A stretch of 64,000 bases of DNA from Quercus robur (lineage: Eukaryota > Streptophyta > Magnoliopsida > Fagales > Fagaceae), in contig NC_065537.1 of the NCBI RefSeq assembly GCF_932294415.1, positions 68,400,290 through 68,464,289 on the forward strand, read 5' to 3'. The notes under the pieces were generated by a model. It saw only the letters and a program-made list of their open reading frames with translations. It searched no databases and was not told the DNA's origin. The translations under genes were made by a program, and so were the position numbers. Numbering within the stretch: position 1 is the first letter of the stretch; each line of letters starts with the position of its first letter. This document shows, one piece after another, positions 12,201-23,940 of this stretch.

Positions 12201-13597
12201 CATGTTAATTCACTGGTTTGCATTCCGTTACATTAATGAACATTAACTACATGTATACACAACATGGCTCGTCTTTAGATTTATTTAAATCCTCACTTTG
12301 CCCACCCCCTCCCTAAAAATAATAATAATAATAAAATTCAGGTTTCGCCCCTAGTAAATGGCAATGTCATCCAATTTTGTATTGTTAATGTGATAACAAT
12401 GGTACACATTTAAATGTTTGAATTTTTAAGAGTGAGCATGGGCTTACAGAAGTTCAGGTAAAGAATCTAGTCATGGTGATAAATTTCAGTTTCTAAAGAT
12501 TAAATTTTGATTATGCAGCGTATGGAAATGGGGCAAAAAAGTATTTTAGTTAGTCCGATAATAAGATCTAGAAGAAAGATGGAGTACATTGAATTTTATA
12601 CACCTACCACATCAATGCTAAAGCACAATTAGTCAGACCAGGTGTCTTTATATGCTACTTTTATAGAAGAATGGCAGCCAGCTCAAATATGATAATGATT
12701 TCTAACATTTTCGTTTTGAGAAAACCTGTATTCAGTGTCAGACCCTTAATTTTAGTGATGGCTACCTTCTCTCCTCTTAAGTCCAGTTTTTTTTTTTTTT
12801 TTTTTTTTTTTTTGATAGGTAAGAAAAGTCCAGTTTTAATCTTCAGTTACTATGTAACCATAGACCTGAATTCCCAAATGCACCTTAATCACACATTTTG
12901 CTTAGAAGCAACTTCCATGTAGTTAACATATAACAGTATAACGCCCATATGGCCATTTTAGCATTTGTAGTTGGTTAGTTGGTCCTAACTTCATTCTTAT
13001 TGTACTATGATATGCTTGATTTCACATTCTTCTTCCATATGGTTAGTTTTTTTCCTTCTAAAAAGTTGATTATAGTCTAATTCAGTCTGTTGTCTGTTTC
13101 TTGGTTGCCCAGCATGGAGGTGGGCTGGTGTTTAAAACCCTTCAGTGGTTGGTTCAGAGTCTTGACAATGAAAAGATTTTTGTTGGTGCTATTATTGCTG
13201 AGGATGAGAGTAGGGTATCACGTCATTTGAAACATTGTGCCTCAGAGCGAGAAATACCCATGATGGTTAGAACTTGTTTTACTCTTTACAATTGCATTAT
13301 ATTACTGATGGGAAATCGTACCATCCCCTCCGAAAATTTTCAATGTCTAAGAAGTGCATATAGATATATTTCTTGGTTGCTTGCACATGAAGATTCTCAA
13401 GTATTTGCTTTTCCCTACACTGTTCAACTTTCAAGCCTTTTTTTGGTCATATGTTGTTGCAGCCGGCTAGCTGGATCATCAAGAGCTTACATTCAGGAAA
13501 GCTCTTTCCTATTAAGGAGAAAAACCATTCATCGCTTTTGCCAACAAATAATATTCCAGAGGCTCCAATTTCCATGGACTGGAGTGAAGAAATATGA
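6275..13597 (+). CDS. BRCT-domain protein, probable DNA-repair/genome-maintenance factor (one part missing in assembly gap)
   Basis: Exons I can support: 6275-6322 (MSMGCSLGLRPPQFSE), 7606-7704 (DLVWLPGWLQQ...), 8665-8808, 10367-10517, 13113-13265 and 13463-13597 (stop TGA). All are bounded by GT/AG and keep phase. The exception is between 8808 (phase 0) and 10367 (one leftover base), where at least one exon must be missing, most likely in the N gap at 8972-9471. The last three exons make one BRCT fold. It runs from GIMLHGKHSF, through the glycine turn KHGGGLVFKTL and IIAEDESRVSRHLKHCA, to the conserved Trp in PASWIIKSLHSGKLFP, near the C terminus. BRCT domains bind phosphopeptides and assemble DNA-damage complexes in the nucleus. 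I recall a plant 'BRCT domain-containing DNA repair protein' of this kind but cannot name the orthologue with certainty. The ATG at 6281 is an alternative start. Confidence 0.75.
8972..9471. other. Assembly gap of exactly 500 N
   Basis: Five hundred N, a conventional placeholder, so the true size is unknown. It sits in the BRCT gene where exon phase requires missing coding sequence. It stops at a poly-G tract and a 70-bp tandem repeat, which probably caused the gap. Confidence 0.97.
9472..9736. repeat. G-tract tandem repeat and C-tract beside the gap
   Basis: Two copies of a 70-bp unit start at about 9496 and 9566: a poly-G run, then TTAGAAGATGACAATTTG... and GGAATGATCCTATC. About 150 bp on, a C run of about 30 (near 9706-9735) is the complement of the G runs. 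More units probably lie inside the gap. Confidence 0.75.
9606..9930 (+). repeat. Two copies of a dispersed plant repeat
   Basis: Around 9620-9700 and 9850-9930 the same order of motifs recurs: 'ATGATAAA(A)TA(G)C', 'TTGTCC(A)AAAA(G)CTTAAG', 'GAACCATTATTCTA'. A related block is at 42.62-42.92 kb. I recall such sequences as common dispersed repeats in rosids. No coding capacity. Confidence 0.4.
11860..12215 (-). pseudogene. Decayed fragment of a PPR gene (PLS class) inside a BRCT gene intron
   Basis: On the minus strand one frame reads ACAGLLDLCLEQ, then MTVKMDLIMDVFVGDALI. A shifted frame reads FENVFSQVRSESFRGILKG and then EVGLISDVAF. These follow the order of a plant PLS-type PPR protein (ACAG...VHG..VK.GL..DVFVGNALI, then NGFSQESF..FREML). 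Several stops and at least one frameshift break it, and neither end of the gene is present. It is a host gene fragment carried into the intron, with no sign of an intron or an A tail that would tell how it arrived. Confidence 0.6.
12779..12837 (-). repeat. Tail-only retro-insertion in BRCT intron
   Basis: AAGTCCAG with its following T run occurs at 12779 and again at 12826. Between them lie about 27 T, then GATAGGTAAGAA. On the minus strand this reads TTCTTACCTATC plus an A tail. The duplication is at least 8 bp and up to 12 if the Ts are shared. Confidence 0.65.
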
Positions 13598-13994
13598 AAT
13601 TTACTTCTCCCATGGGCTCTTGCAAGATAAATGCACAAAGTATTCTGTGGATTGGTATGGCTTGGTATTGCTTGGTGTCTGTACTTTTGGTTAAATGTGA
13701 ACTGCATAGCTTATGGATAGTTACATTTGATGTTTCTTACAGGTACCAGCTACTATTGAAACATATAAAAAGATACCATACTTCTCTTGCTAAGCTGTCC
13801 ACGGGAGAAAATAGTAGAGGTAAAGTACTAATTGATTGAAATCGGTGGGCCTATAGACTTAAAACACCTTCTTGGTTTTGTTTTTTGTTTTTTTTGTGCC
13901 CGAATAAATACATTCTTTGTCAGTTTAAATAAGGGGGCTGTACCCAACTTTTCTGTATCTTATGGCAGTTTAATGTTATTGAAGCAACTTTATC

Positions 13995-14063
13995 TGCAGA
14001 ATTTTCTGCTACAGCAACAGCAACAGCAACAGATAAGATGTTGCTGTAACAGAAAATTCTGCA
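13995..14063. repeat. 25-bp-stem hairpin with CAACAG loop repeats
   Basis: Arms 13995-14019 and 14039-14063 pair over 25 positions with one mismatch (C against A in one reading; with transcription of the other strand it becomes a G-U pair). The loop is 19 bases and made of CAACAG units. It lies about 400 bp after the BRCT stop, so it could be in a 3' extension, be a foldback element, or be a small-RNA precursor. Confidence 0.65.
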
Positions 14064-15941
14064 CATGTTGAAAATTTTGATAATGAGATGGGTCCAAGGA
14101 AGCCCAGGTCACACTGACACCTAGCGTTTCCTTATCTGTATCTTTTTCTTTTTTTTTTTTTTAAAAAAAAGAAAAATTGTAGACCCAAAAAGGCTTGTTC
14201 TTGTTATTGTAGTAATTACTAATTTTAGGTTCCTGAAGCTGTTTTGACGACTGTTCAAAAGATTTTACGTATATTTTTCAACTTTAAGGGCACTAAAGAA
14301 TTTTGCATATCTTCTCTTTCCAGGATGCTTAAAATCTTAGCCTGACATCAACACTCAAAGATTTTGAACTTTATGAGAAACATTAACTAGGGTGGAAAGC
14401 CTGGCTTGCTCCAACTTCTCTGATGCCAGGTTGATCAATTTGTTTGGATGAGCAATATAGGGAGCTACAACGGCTTATTAGTGGCTTATTTCCTAGCCAG
14501 AAGAAAAGAGGGCGGCGGTGGCCGCGTGGGTGTGGGGGGATGCGGGTATCAAGAGAACAGTTGATCTTATCTGCAATGATTGGATTTTGGAAGTAGAAGG
14601 CTCAAAACAGGAAGGAGTCCTGCAAATAGATCCCATAATAGCAGAGGCTCAACTTCTCAGAGAAGCCATTGTGCAAATGTGATGATCAATGACTGGCCTA
14701 AATTTTTTCAAATGAAACCGTCTTTGGCTTTAAGTGCTCATAAGTATCATCTGTGAAGATGTATATGTTATACCCCCAGTTGCTGATGCTGTTAACCAGT
14801 CTAGGATATTCTCTTTGATCTCTCTCTCATGTCAAGGTACACGACTTAAAAAGATGGAACAGGTGCTGATCTTCTGTGAAATAATCGAGTCAATATTGAG
14901 TGGGTTGTTTCTTCCCCTTGGAGAGTGTCCATCTTTGTGATGCAATGTATTATTCCCAGAAACGAGAGAAGCAAGTTTCTGACTGGAAAATATTGTCATG
15001 TACTGCTTGTTAATGCACACAGATAAAGCCAGCCAGCAATGACTAGATAGGAGCAATTAGTAACAGATATAGATTTGCATGTTACATAGCGTAAGAAATG
15101 TTGAAACAAAAAAGTAATGACAATTCCTAGAATCATGTAATTTCTTACATCTGTACCATAATTCCATTCGTTTGAGAAATTTAATGATTATTGCCTGGAT
15201 ATAAATTAGGATTTTTGTTCAGAATTTAGGCTGGGTTGCTAAGGAGGAGTGGGAAATATAATGCCCTTATAGTGTAAACCCGAAGCCCACCTTAAAACGA
15301 GTACTCTTTTGACTCCTAAGTTAGTCTAGACACTATTAAAGCAAACTTCCAATTCCATCCTTGGCAATTTGGGATAGATTTTTAAATTGTTAGTTTTTGT
15401 ATTTAAAATTGTGCGTAAAAGATGGATTTCTAATTTTCTAAATTGAATAGTAAATAATATTTGATCGACACAAAACTTAATATATGTGTTAAGAGCATAG
15501 AGAATATGTAATTCAACAGTGAGATTTTCGAAACGTTAATCCAATAAGAAGTTATTAAGTTAGAGTTACATTAAGTTCAAGTTACACTTAATATAACTCT
15601 AAGCTATGTAAAAGAATGGCCATGTCAAACTAACTTTACGGCCTTACTTGAGGATATGTTCTATAGGCTCTTATATATGTATGCTTGCTCACTTAGGACC
15701 CTTTAAAGGTTTTTTCATTTTCTTTTGTTAAAGAACACACATATCAAATTAGTAACCTCATAAGAAGTATTTATATCATTCCAACCTCTTTTTCGTTTTT
15801 AATTTTTAGTATTATTTTTTTGTTAATGCCTTCCCGTTTTCCTTTTTTTTTTTTTTTTAAGAAAAGAAAAGAAAAGAAAAGAAAAGTGGGTGAAATTTGA
15901 TTGAAAAAAATAATGAGGCACATCACTATCAATCACACTCT

Positions 15942-16098
15942 TCAACCTAACTGGGACTTCTTCAAGCCAGACGAGCTCAGTATCTCTAGACAACCAGCCA
16001 TTTTGGCTAACCTATGTGCTGCTTCATTAACTGAAACTGAAACCTTAAGTAACATTTTCATCTCTTCAAACAAATGGACCAGCAAGGTCGGATTTTCT
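15942..16098 (-). mobile_element. LINE-type RNase H domain remnant
   Basis: On the minus strand the frame reads NPTLLVHLFEEMKMLLKV, then SVNEAAHRLAKMAG, ending at a TGA (15942-15944). The 'xNEAAHxLAKxA' core is the C-terminal part of RNase H in plant non-LTR retroelements and related RNase H-like proteins. Only about 50 codons remain. Confidence 0.55.
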
Positions 16099-16228
16099 GT
16101 TACATCTTCCCTTTTTTTTTTTGGCTGAAAATCTGTTGCATGATTGCATCTTCAAATTCAACTATCACCCTAAGAGAATCACGATCAAAACAGACTTGTG
16201 TCAACCCCACTTCTTGTCCAAAAATTAT

Positions 16229-16477
16229 CCCCATTCAGTTCCCGTTGTAAACAATTTTTTTTTTTTTTTTGGTTGAATAAAAAATGGGGTCTTTCGTGTG
16301 GACTCATCAACCTCATGTCACGTGACAGTAACGGTAATACCACGTATACCACTAGGTCCCATTTAGTTCCCCATTGTAAAAAAATTTTTCGACTAAATAA
16401 AAAATGAGATTTTTGGTGTGGACTTATCGACCTCATGGCAAGTGATAGTAACGATAATATCACCTATACCACCAGGC
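16229..16477. repeat. Diverged two-unit tandem repeat, about 125 bp each
   Basis: Units 16229-16356 and 16357-16477 share the order CCCATT(C/T)AGTTCCC, a T/A-rich run, AATAAAAAATG, GTGTGGACT(C/T)ATC(A/G)ACCTCATG, CACCTATACCA. They differ at many positions, so the duplication is old. Confidence 0.65.
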
Positions 16478-16631
16478 CTTAAAGGTAACATAAACCAATT
16501 GTCATTCAATAGCAATGAGAAACAACAATGGCATTCACATGTGATACATTCACATTGACATCTTGCAAATAATTAAAATAGAAGGACCGAATGGTTATAG
16601 AAAGGTAACATCATTCTGTAAATCCTACTGA

Positions 16632-16940
16632 GGGTCCGTTTGGATACAGCTGAAAACTGAAAAATACTGTAGTAAAATAATTTTTAAATGTGTGAATAGT
16701 ACTGTGGGATCCATTTTTAATGAAAAAGTTGCTGAAAAGTGAGGTTTGTGGGTCCCGTGAACAGTGCACAAGATCCACTGATGTGCTAAAAAGGGTTGAA
16801 AAGTCAAATATTACGGCTATTGTTCATGAACAGTAGCCATAACAGTGAAATTTGTCTCCTAAATGCGTGCCAAAAAAAAAAAAAAAAAAAACGCCAGACA
16901 CAGACGCGCTGGCTTTTTCAGCCGTATTCAAACGTAACCT
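16632..16940. mobile_element. MITE-like element with 25-bp imperfect terminal inverted repeats
   Basis: The left end GGGTCCGTTTGGATACAGCT and the right end, read in reverse (GGTTACGTTTGAATACGGCT), are imperfect inverted repeats. Both continue as GAAAA. The interior has GTGGGATCC and GTGGGTCCCGTGAACAGTGC and no coding sequence. I recall this sequence type as abundant in Fagales. The target-site duplication is not clear. Confidence 0.65.
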
Positions 16941-17284
16941 GAACCTCACCTTCATCTAAGCATGATTAAGAAGGAGAAGGAATAGGTTGAATGCAATTTG
17001 AAAAGTGGATACGTAAGAGAAATTGAATGAGAATAAATAAGAAATTTAAACCATTAAAAAGTTTAGGAAAAATTTAAGATAGAATAAAAAAAATTACTAC
17101 AACAAAAGATTTTTATGTATATAAATATATAAAAGGAAGCAGTATCTCAATCTTTGACTACTCATGAGATACTTTAAAAATCTCATAAATTGATAATGTG
17201 ATAGATAAAATTTAAAACTTTTGGATTTACAGTGCGTCATTCAAGTTCACTGAGTCTATTATTTGGATGTCCTCAAATGGACTA

Positions 17285-17488
17285 AGAATTTGTTTGGGAA
17301 CAGTTTATTTAGTTGAAATTGAAAACTTTTTGTTGAAAGTGTAGAAAATAGATTAAAAAATAAGCTGAATAATACCGTGGGACTTATAAATAGTATTAAA
17401 AAGTACAATAAAAATCATAAACAGTAGTAAAAATAAGATAAAAGTGTAGATAAGATGAATTTTTCAACCCATCCCAAACAGATGCTAA
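17285..17488. mobile_element. MITE-like element, same broad family
   Basis: Ends AGAATTTGTTTGGGAACAG and, in reverse, AGCATCTGTTTGGGATGGG form short inverted repeats. The interior has the family's order (GTTGAAA, AAGCTGAATA, GTGGGACTTATAAATAGTA, AACAGTAGTAAAAATAAG). Confidence 0.55.
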
Positions 17489-18699
17489 TAGTGTGATAAT
17501 TAGAGATTTAAGAGAAATTAAAAGATAATTAAAGTATGATCATGTCCATAAAATTAAGCTATTACACAGGTTAAATCGGTTTTACTTTACTTACATCTCC
17601 TTATTGTTTTCCTTATAAATTGCTGTTTTTTTGGATAAGCTAAAAAGATTTTATTGCCAAAACACAATTCATTTTGAGTGGACATCAAATCAAAGAGATG
17701 GATTTCAATGAAGTGAAAATTTATGCACAGGTTCAGGGTCATGAATCACGATGTGACAAAGTAGTGCAACCTTAACTAGCCCCCACATTGATTGAAATGA
17801 TATAAAGCACGAGATAAACCTTATAATTGCATATTTCAACTGACACAAACAAAAGAAAACTGCACTTTGTACAACGTCGGCAGAAAACCGACGTCAAGTC
17901 AAGGTCTCAAGGTCCCCCCCACTTTCCTTTTCTAAGACAGTGACCTAATAAATGTGCATTGTAATTGTTCATCAGCTCCTATTGTATCTGTATGAAAATT
18001 GTGGGTATGTTCTTTCAATCTGTCGGCCATTTATGACAGTGTAACCCTCTAGCCGTGCCTTTATGTTTCACAGCTTGTTGATGCTAAAATCCACGTAATA
18101 CCATAGAAGGAACCAGCTCAGCCATGTTACAAATGATAAAGATAGATTCTAGGTACTGCGAATTCCCATTGCGGTCCCGTGTACAAGTGCTAAAATTCAA
18201 TCCTAAAATAATACTCAAGCATATTGTGAGATTTGGTATAGTAAATATCCAAGGTGTTCTTTTGTGTAAATGTTAAAATATAATTACAAATTGACATTTA
18301 AACATGCCGTGAAATTGAATATAAGTTTGAGTGAATTCGTAGACAAATAGTTGTTTATATGTTTTCCTAAATTGTACGATACTTGACTTAGAGGGACCAA
18401 AAAGGAAAAAGAAAAAAAAAAGAACAATATTAACATATAGGAAAATAAAAATTATGCACACAATACAAATACATCAATAATCTATAATATAATGAAAACC
18501 AAACCTTGAGCAAAGATTTGCATGTCATTATTATAATATATATTTAATTGAGTTTAAATTCTATTCCATATTTGAATATTTCAGGAGAATTTTGTTGCAT
18601 CATATTTTCTTTAAATGATAGAAGAGATAGCTTCATATACGAACACAATCAAACTAAATGTTTATTAATTATTATCATAATTATCAAATTTCATATTTA

Positions 18700-18904
18700 G
18701 GGCCCATTTAGATACCGCTTATTTTGTTGAAACTGAAAATTTATTACTGAAAGTATTGTAAAAAAGGTAAAAGTTAGTTGAAATAGTATAGTGTGGCCCA
18801 TAAATAATATCAAAAAGTGCAGTGGGATCCATGATTAATAGCAAAAATAAGCTGAATAGTGAAATAATTTATAATTTTTATTATTTCCCAAACGCACACT
18901 TAGA
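18700..18904. mobile_element. MITE-like element, same broad family
   Basis: It begins GGGCCCATTTAGATACCGCT, continues TTGTTGAAACTGAAAA and GTGGCCCATAAATAATA, and ends TTTCCCAAACGCACACTTAGA. The ends are inverted repeats of about 15 bp around GTTTGG. A TTA may be duplicated at the ends. Confidence 0.6.
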
Positions 18905-19389
18905 CAAAGAATAAAAAAAAAAAAAAAATTCAAAATCTTTTCATGGGATATTGACTAGTTAGATATATACACACACACATACATCGTGGTGTAATTTTTT
19001 TTTTTTAGACTTTGTTGATTAATTAAAGCTTTATAGTTTAACTTAAAAATAATATCAAATTAATTATGGAGTTTATTATATAATTATTTCCAATTTTTGT
19101 TACTTATACACTTGTTTTTATGAAGAATAATAAATTAATAAATAAAAAAATTGACCTCCTAACACTTTTCAAAGGTAAAATTTTTTTTATGATGTTTTCC
19201 TCTAAAAAAAATCATTTATAGCTTTTGAATCTCAAAAAGACCTTGTAAAATATGAAAATATTTCTTTTTATTTTTGTTTTCAAACAAAGTTTGATTTCTT
19301 TGGTAAAACATGGGTCAATTGTCCATAGTGTTTATCTTATGAGCTTGTTCTATGGAGTGAGCTACTCATTGATTAAAGTTTCTTTTTAA

Positions 19390-19745
19390 ACTAGTTTGGA
19401 GAGAAACTCTTCAAATTTCTTATATATCTCTTTTTTTGGTGTAAATTTTGAAAATCTAACAGTTGAATCTCTTGTTCCTTATATTATTAACATGCATATC
19501 AAATTTCGTTCAAATTAGATAATATTTACTATTCGATCAATAAACTTATTTTTTATACACAATTTTATATTACAAAAATTTGAAATTTTAACATTTGTTT
19601 GATGAAATAGTAATTGATCTTTGATTTTCTTGAAATTTTACAAGCATGAAAAATATAATAAGAACATACAATCAATGGTCAACGGTTAGATTTTCAAAAT
19701 CCATACTCAATATAGAAATATATGAGGAGTTTGGAGAGAAACTTT
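19390..19745. repeat. Foldback (imperfect palindrome), MITE-like
   Basis: The left arm (about 19390-19540) has TGAAAATCTAACAGTTGA and ATTAACATGCATATCAAATTT. The right arm (about 19590-19745) has their reverse complements in diverged form (TCAACGGTTAGATTTTCA and AAATTTTACAAGCATG). GTTTGGAGAGAAACT occurs directly at both outer ends (about 19394 and 19729). No coding sequence. Confidence 0.45.
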
Positions 19746-20344
19746 ATTCTTATATACCCCATGCTCATGTCGGACTGAGAACAATTGCCCGTAATAATTA
19801 TCCTATGAGCTTGTTCTATGAAGCGACTATATACATGTGGAATCCACATTTTGTGAGTTGAATGGGCTCATAAGATACCCCTTTTATTTTCACATGTCAA
19901 CCATTTTTTTGGGTCACCTTTTGGTTATAGATAAGTGCAAGTACTCTTTGTTAAAGTTGAGAGGAAGGGACAGGGGACACGGGTGGAGAAGGTGTTGGGG
20001 ATGGAGTAGGGGTCGCTATGGCCCCCTCAAAAGTTTGAAAATTATATTATTAATCATTCATACGTATAATTGACCCAAGAAAAACATGATTAAATCTTTT
20101 AATTCAAATATTCAAAAAAGTTCGACCTTTTAAAGAAATTAATTATTTTGCATGAAATGAGAATAAAAATATAAAAACTTTATATATATATATATATATA
20201 TTAGATCAAATTTATTTTTTATTTGTAAAATTTAGGTTTTTTTAATATTCTTTCTCAATAAGCATGTGCACACACTCATATATAACAAATAAATAAATAA
20301 ATAAAAATTGTGAATGAACCAAATGGTAGTTTGTCAAGGAATCA

Positions 20345-20650
20345 GCCTGTGTGGGCTCTGAGGGATGGAACAGCTCGGTTAATATTCACCCTTACTTGTT
20401 TCCTCTAGTAAATGATTGCAGGTCTCTATTCCTAAGAATTCCTAGCTATGAAATTCAGCATGCGAATAAGTGTGTTAATGTCCTTGCTGCTTTTGGAAGA
20501 TTTCAAGACCAGGATTTTGCTGTTTTTGTCCATACCCCTGCTATGGTTAAGGAGTTTATTGTAATTGATAAATCTGTGGTGACTAGTTCCCGCCTTCTTG
20601 TTGTTTCTTAGTTGCTTTATATATCAATATTTACCACCAAAAAAAAAAAA
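20345..20650 (+). mobile_element. 5'-truncated LINE 3' end (RNase H C-terminus) with A tail
   Basis: It reads ALRDG in one frame at the left edge. The next frame gives NDCRSLFLRIPSYEIQHANK and then VNVLAAFGRFQDQDF, the usual C-terminal RNase H region of plant L1-type elements (compare '...EIxHxxREANxxADxLAxxGxxQ'). A stop follows at 20609-20611, and an A run at about 20639-20650 looks like the tail. At least one frame change is present. Confidence 0.65.
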
Positions 20651-23158
20651 TCTCTCAAAGGGATAAGACTGATTATCAATGACCTCTCTTAAATATTTTA
20701 AGAATAAAAGCTTTATATACTATTTACGATCTTTTTAATCAATTGGTGACTTGTTCTGTTCCTAAAGGCAAAGTATTCTTTCAAATTTTACTGATTACTA
20801 TTACAATGTTATTCCTGAAATGGTGAACTTTGCATTTGCAGTGACATGGATCTATTTCAAACTTCTAACATTATCCTTACAAATTTATTTACAATTCTAT
20901 GACCATTTGCAGCCCCTTAAGAACAAAAAAGAAAGAATTATCATGGCAAGAAAGTGGAGTCTTCTGTTTAATTGACCCTACCACCATTCTTCGAAAGATT
21001 GAAAGACTCAATTATTTGGTTATTACTATTTTTTTGGGTAGGTTAAGTTAACCCAACTGTTTAACATCACATAGTTCAATTCATGTCCCCCACCTATTTA
21101 TTATAACTAGATGATGTCTTGTGCGATGCACGGATTGCTTTACAATTTCATTTAAAATTATTTTTATGTATATTAAGACCTACTTACATATAATACTTAT
21201 TTTATTGTATAATATTTATGTTTGCCCACAATATTGTTAAATACTTTGAAACTTGATTTTCTTATATCATATATTATTAAAAAATTATATAACAATATAA
21301 GACTATAACATATTATAATATTTATTATTAAAAGTATATTTTATTTTTAAAACTAATTAAATGATTTTGAAATCTTTAAATAAGAATTTAAAGCATAAAA
21401 TACTTTTATATCCTAAAATTACATAAATTTAAGCAAATTCTCAAACACTTCCTCAACCACTCTATTCTCACAACCAAATATAGAGACCTTAATCACAAAC
21501 ACCCAATTCATTATCTCAATGAAATTAAGAAAATCATTTGTAAGTATCAACATAAAGAGAACGTGATTAAACAAAGAGAAATTGGCTAAAAACACATTTA
21601 TTTATAAAAATTTAATTCTCTTTAGTTGGACTTCTGTATAATTTTAAAGAAAAAGTGAATAATACTTTGAAATCATCATCGATTTTTATTTTTATCACTA
21701 TGACTCATGCTGCACAAAATAATAGTAAAAAAAAGTACAAAGAAACCTACTAAGTATGAGTTCTATCACAAAATATAAAAATAAAAAATTAGCTAACTTC
21801 ATAAATAATCAATTAGAATGTTTATTTTTCTTTAGTTCAAAAAAAAAAAAAAAAAAAAAAAAACACTTGTGATTTTCCCAAACCAAAATTTCAAACACTC
21901 AAAGACTCAAAGCGAATCACAGCATTCACAAAATCTACAACGTTCAACTTCAACATAAAAACCATAAGCTACCATCATTGAATAAAAAACGCAAGCCTCC
22001 TTCCTTGGTCATAGCCTACTCATACGGGCTAGATATTAATAGTACTACAATATTGGAGTTACGTAGGTGTCATTGGAAGGTTGAAGGTAAATGACATTGT
22101 TTTTTATTTGAGTGTATTTGAGATGAGAAGGCATGAAAGGCCGTGAGCATGTGTATATAAAGGAGTAGAAGTGAAATGTGTGAATGGAAATGCAAAAAAA
22201 AAAAAAAAAAAAAGTGTGTGAGAGAAATGAAAAGTCTTGAAACATTAAACAAAATTAAACAAATAATAGTCTTAAAACATTGAATAAAAAATATAACAAA
22301 AAGTATTCTTGAAACATTGAACTAAAGGAAATAAAAAGTCTTTATTTTTAAATTTGTTCTTATCTCTGATGTGGGTTAAGAGTATTTCAATTCTCTTCAT
22401 AGAGTGCGTCACATGGCAAAATATCATGATGTCTCACATAAGCTCTCTGCTCTTTATATATATATATATATATATTTCATTTTGGGATTTAGATTGGTCC
22501 ATAAATAATCTAAGAATTAATAAAATACCCTATCAATTAATTATAAAATGAGTGCGTGCACTTCAACAAAAAATTTTGAAATGAGTAGATTGAATGCTAT
22601 TTACGTCATTTAAATTTATATAAACAGTATCTAACACTACTTTTGTTGACAAAATTCAAACCTCTCATTTCATAATTAGTTGATAAGCATTTTAATCTTG
22701 TTGTTCATATGGAGATTACAAATCTATATCTATAAAAATTTGGATTTAAAGTGCTAATTTAGATATTTCATAACTAGACTAAATTGTGAAATATTTAAAA
22801 TTTGTTCTACAATACATTCTGTAGAAGACATGTTGGAAGTCAAATTACATTCCAAATCAAGCAGGTTGAAAATGATACATTCATATTTTCAAAATAAAAT
22901 TGCAAGTATTTATTGATGAATGTTCTTAGACTTACATTTGCAGTTTAATTTTTTTTTTTTTTTAGCTATTTTCATATTTAGAAGTTTATATTAAGAAAAG
23001 CATATATGTTGGTTTTTTTTTTTTTAATTTTTTTTTATGTTGGATATACGTATGTAAGTGAATAAGTTTCATATGGAGAAAAACTTAAGAAATTGAAGAA
23101 TTTATATAATATAACTAGGCTGAAACCCATACACTTAACTTTTGGTTAAATGGTATAC

Positions 23159-23195
<37 letters not shown>

Positions 23196-23238
23196 GTACT
23201 CAATTAGAATCTCCCTAAAGTGTTATCTACTAAACAAG

Positions 23239-23940
23239 TGGTATTAGAGCCGATTTCGGTGTGCATTAAAGTGGCAAAGTCATTGAGATCCCTTTTCTAA
23301 TTGGAGCGGGATAGGGTGCGTGTACTTAAGAGTCCACACAAGTGTGAATCGCACAAGATAAGCTTGTGGAGCCCATACAAATTATCTTAGAAAAATATCC
23401 AAAAATGTAATATTAGCATGGGTGCTATATCTAAAAGAATGGTGTGGCTCAAGGTTTCCATGGACATGGAGATGCAAAGTTCACATGGGTGAGTGTGCCT
23501 CGTTTGAGAAGTTCATAGATGATGCACGAATGAAGAAAGAAAACCCAAAATAATGGGGAACTAGTAAAAAAATTTTGTGGCCTATATAGAGGCCTTAAAG
23601 CCCACGGAGAGTTAATGACTCACATGAGAGAGCGGGACAGGATGTGTGTGCTTGGAGTCCGTACAAGTGTGAACTGTATAAGGTAAGCCTGTAGAACCCA
23701 TACAAAAGATAACAAAGTAATATTGTCATGGGTGCTATATAAAAAAGAATGGTGTGGCTTGAGATTCTCGTGTACATGGAGATGCAAGGTTCACATGAGT
23801 GAGCCTGCAACATTTGAGGAGTCCATGAATGACACACGGATGAAGGAAAAAAAAAAGAAAAAACCAAAATAATGGGAACTAGTAAAATTTATTTGTGGCC
23901 TATATAGAGGCCTTAAAGCCTACGGAGTTATAGTGACTTA
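23239..23940. mobile_element. LTR-retroelement remnant with a duplicated ~325-bp unit
   Basis: TGGTATTAGAGC at 23239-23250 resembles the initiator-Met tRNA primer-binding site of plant copia-type elements. Downstream, two diverged tandem copies of about 325 bp begin at about 23303 and 23630 (GAGCGGGA..., CAAGTGTGAA, GGTGCTATAT, GAATGGTGTGGCT, TGGCCTATATAGAGGCC). No capsid or polymerase sequence is seen. It is a broken, old relic. The family call rests on the primer-site match only. Confidence 0.4.

Noticed and set aside
16122-16180. Another tail-only insertion near a T11 tract
   Set aside because: The candidate flanking repeats (TCTGTTACATCTTC and TCTGTTGCATGATTGCATCTTC) are interrupted, so a target duplication is not supported.
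21110-21140. GTGCGATGCACGG motif resembling the ends of some plant Helitrons or MITEs
   Set aside because: One isolated motif with no matching second end, hairpin plus CTRR or TSD found, so no element is called.
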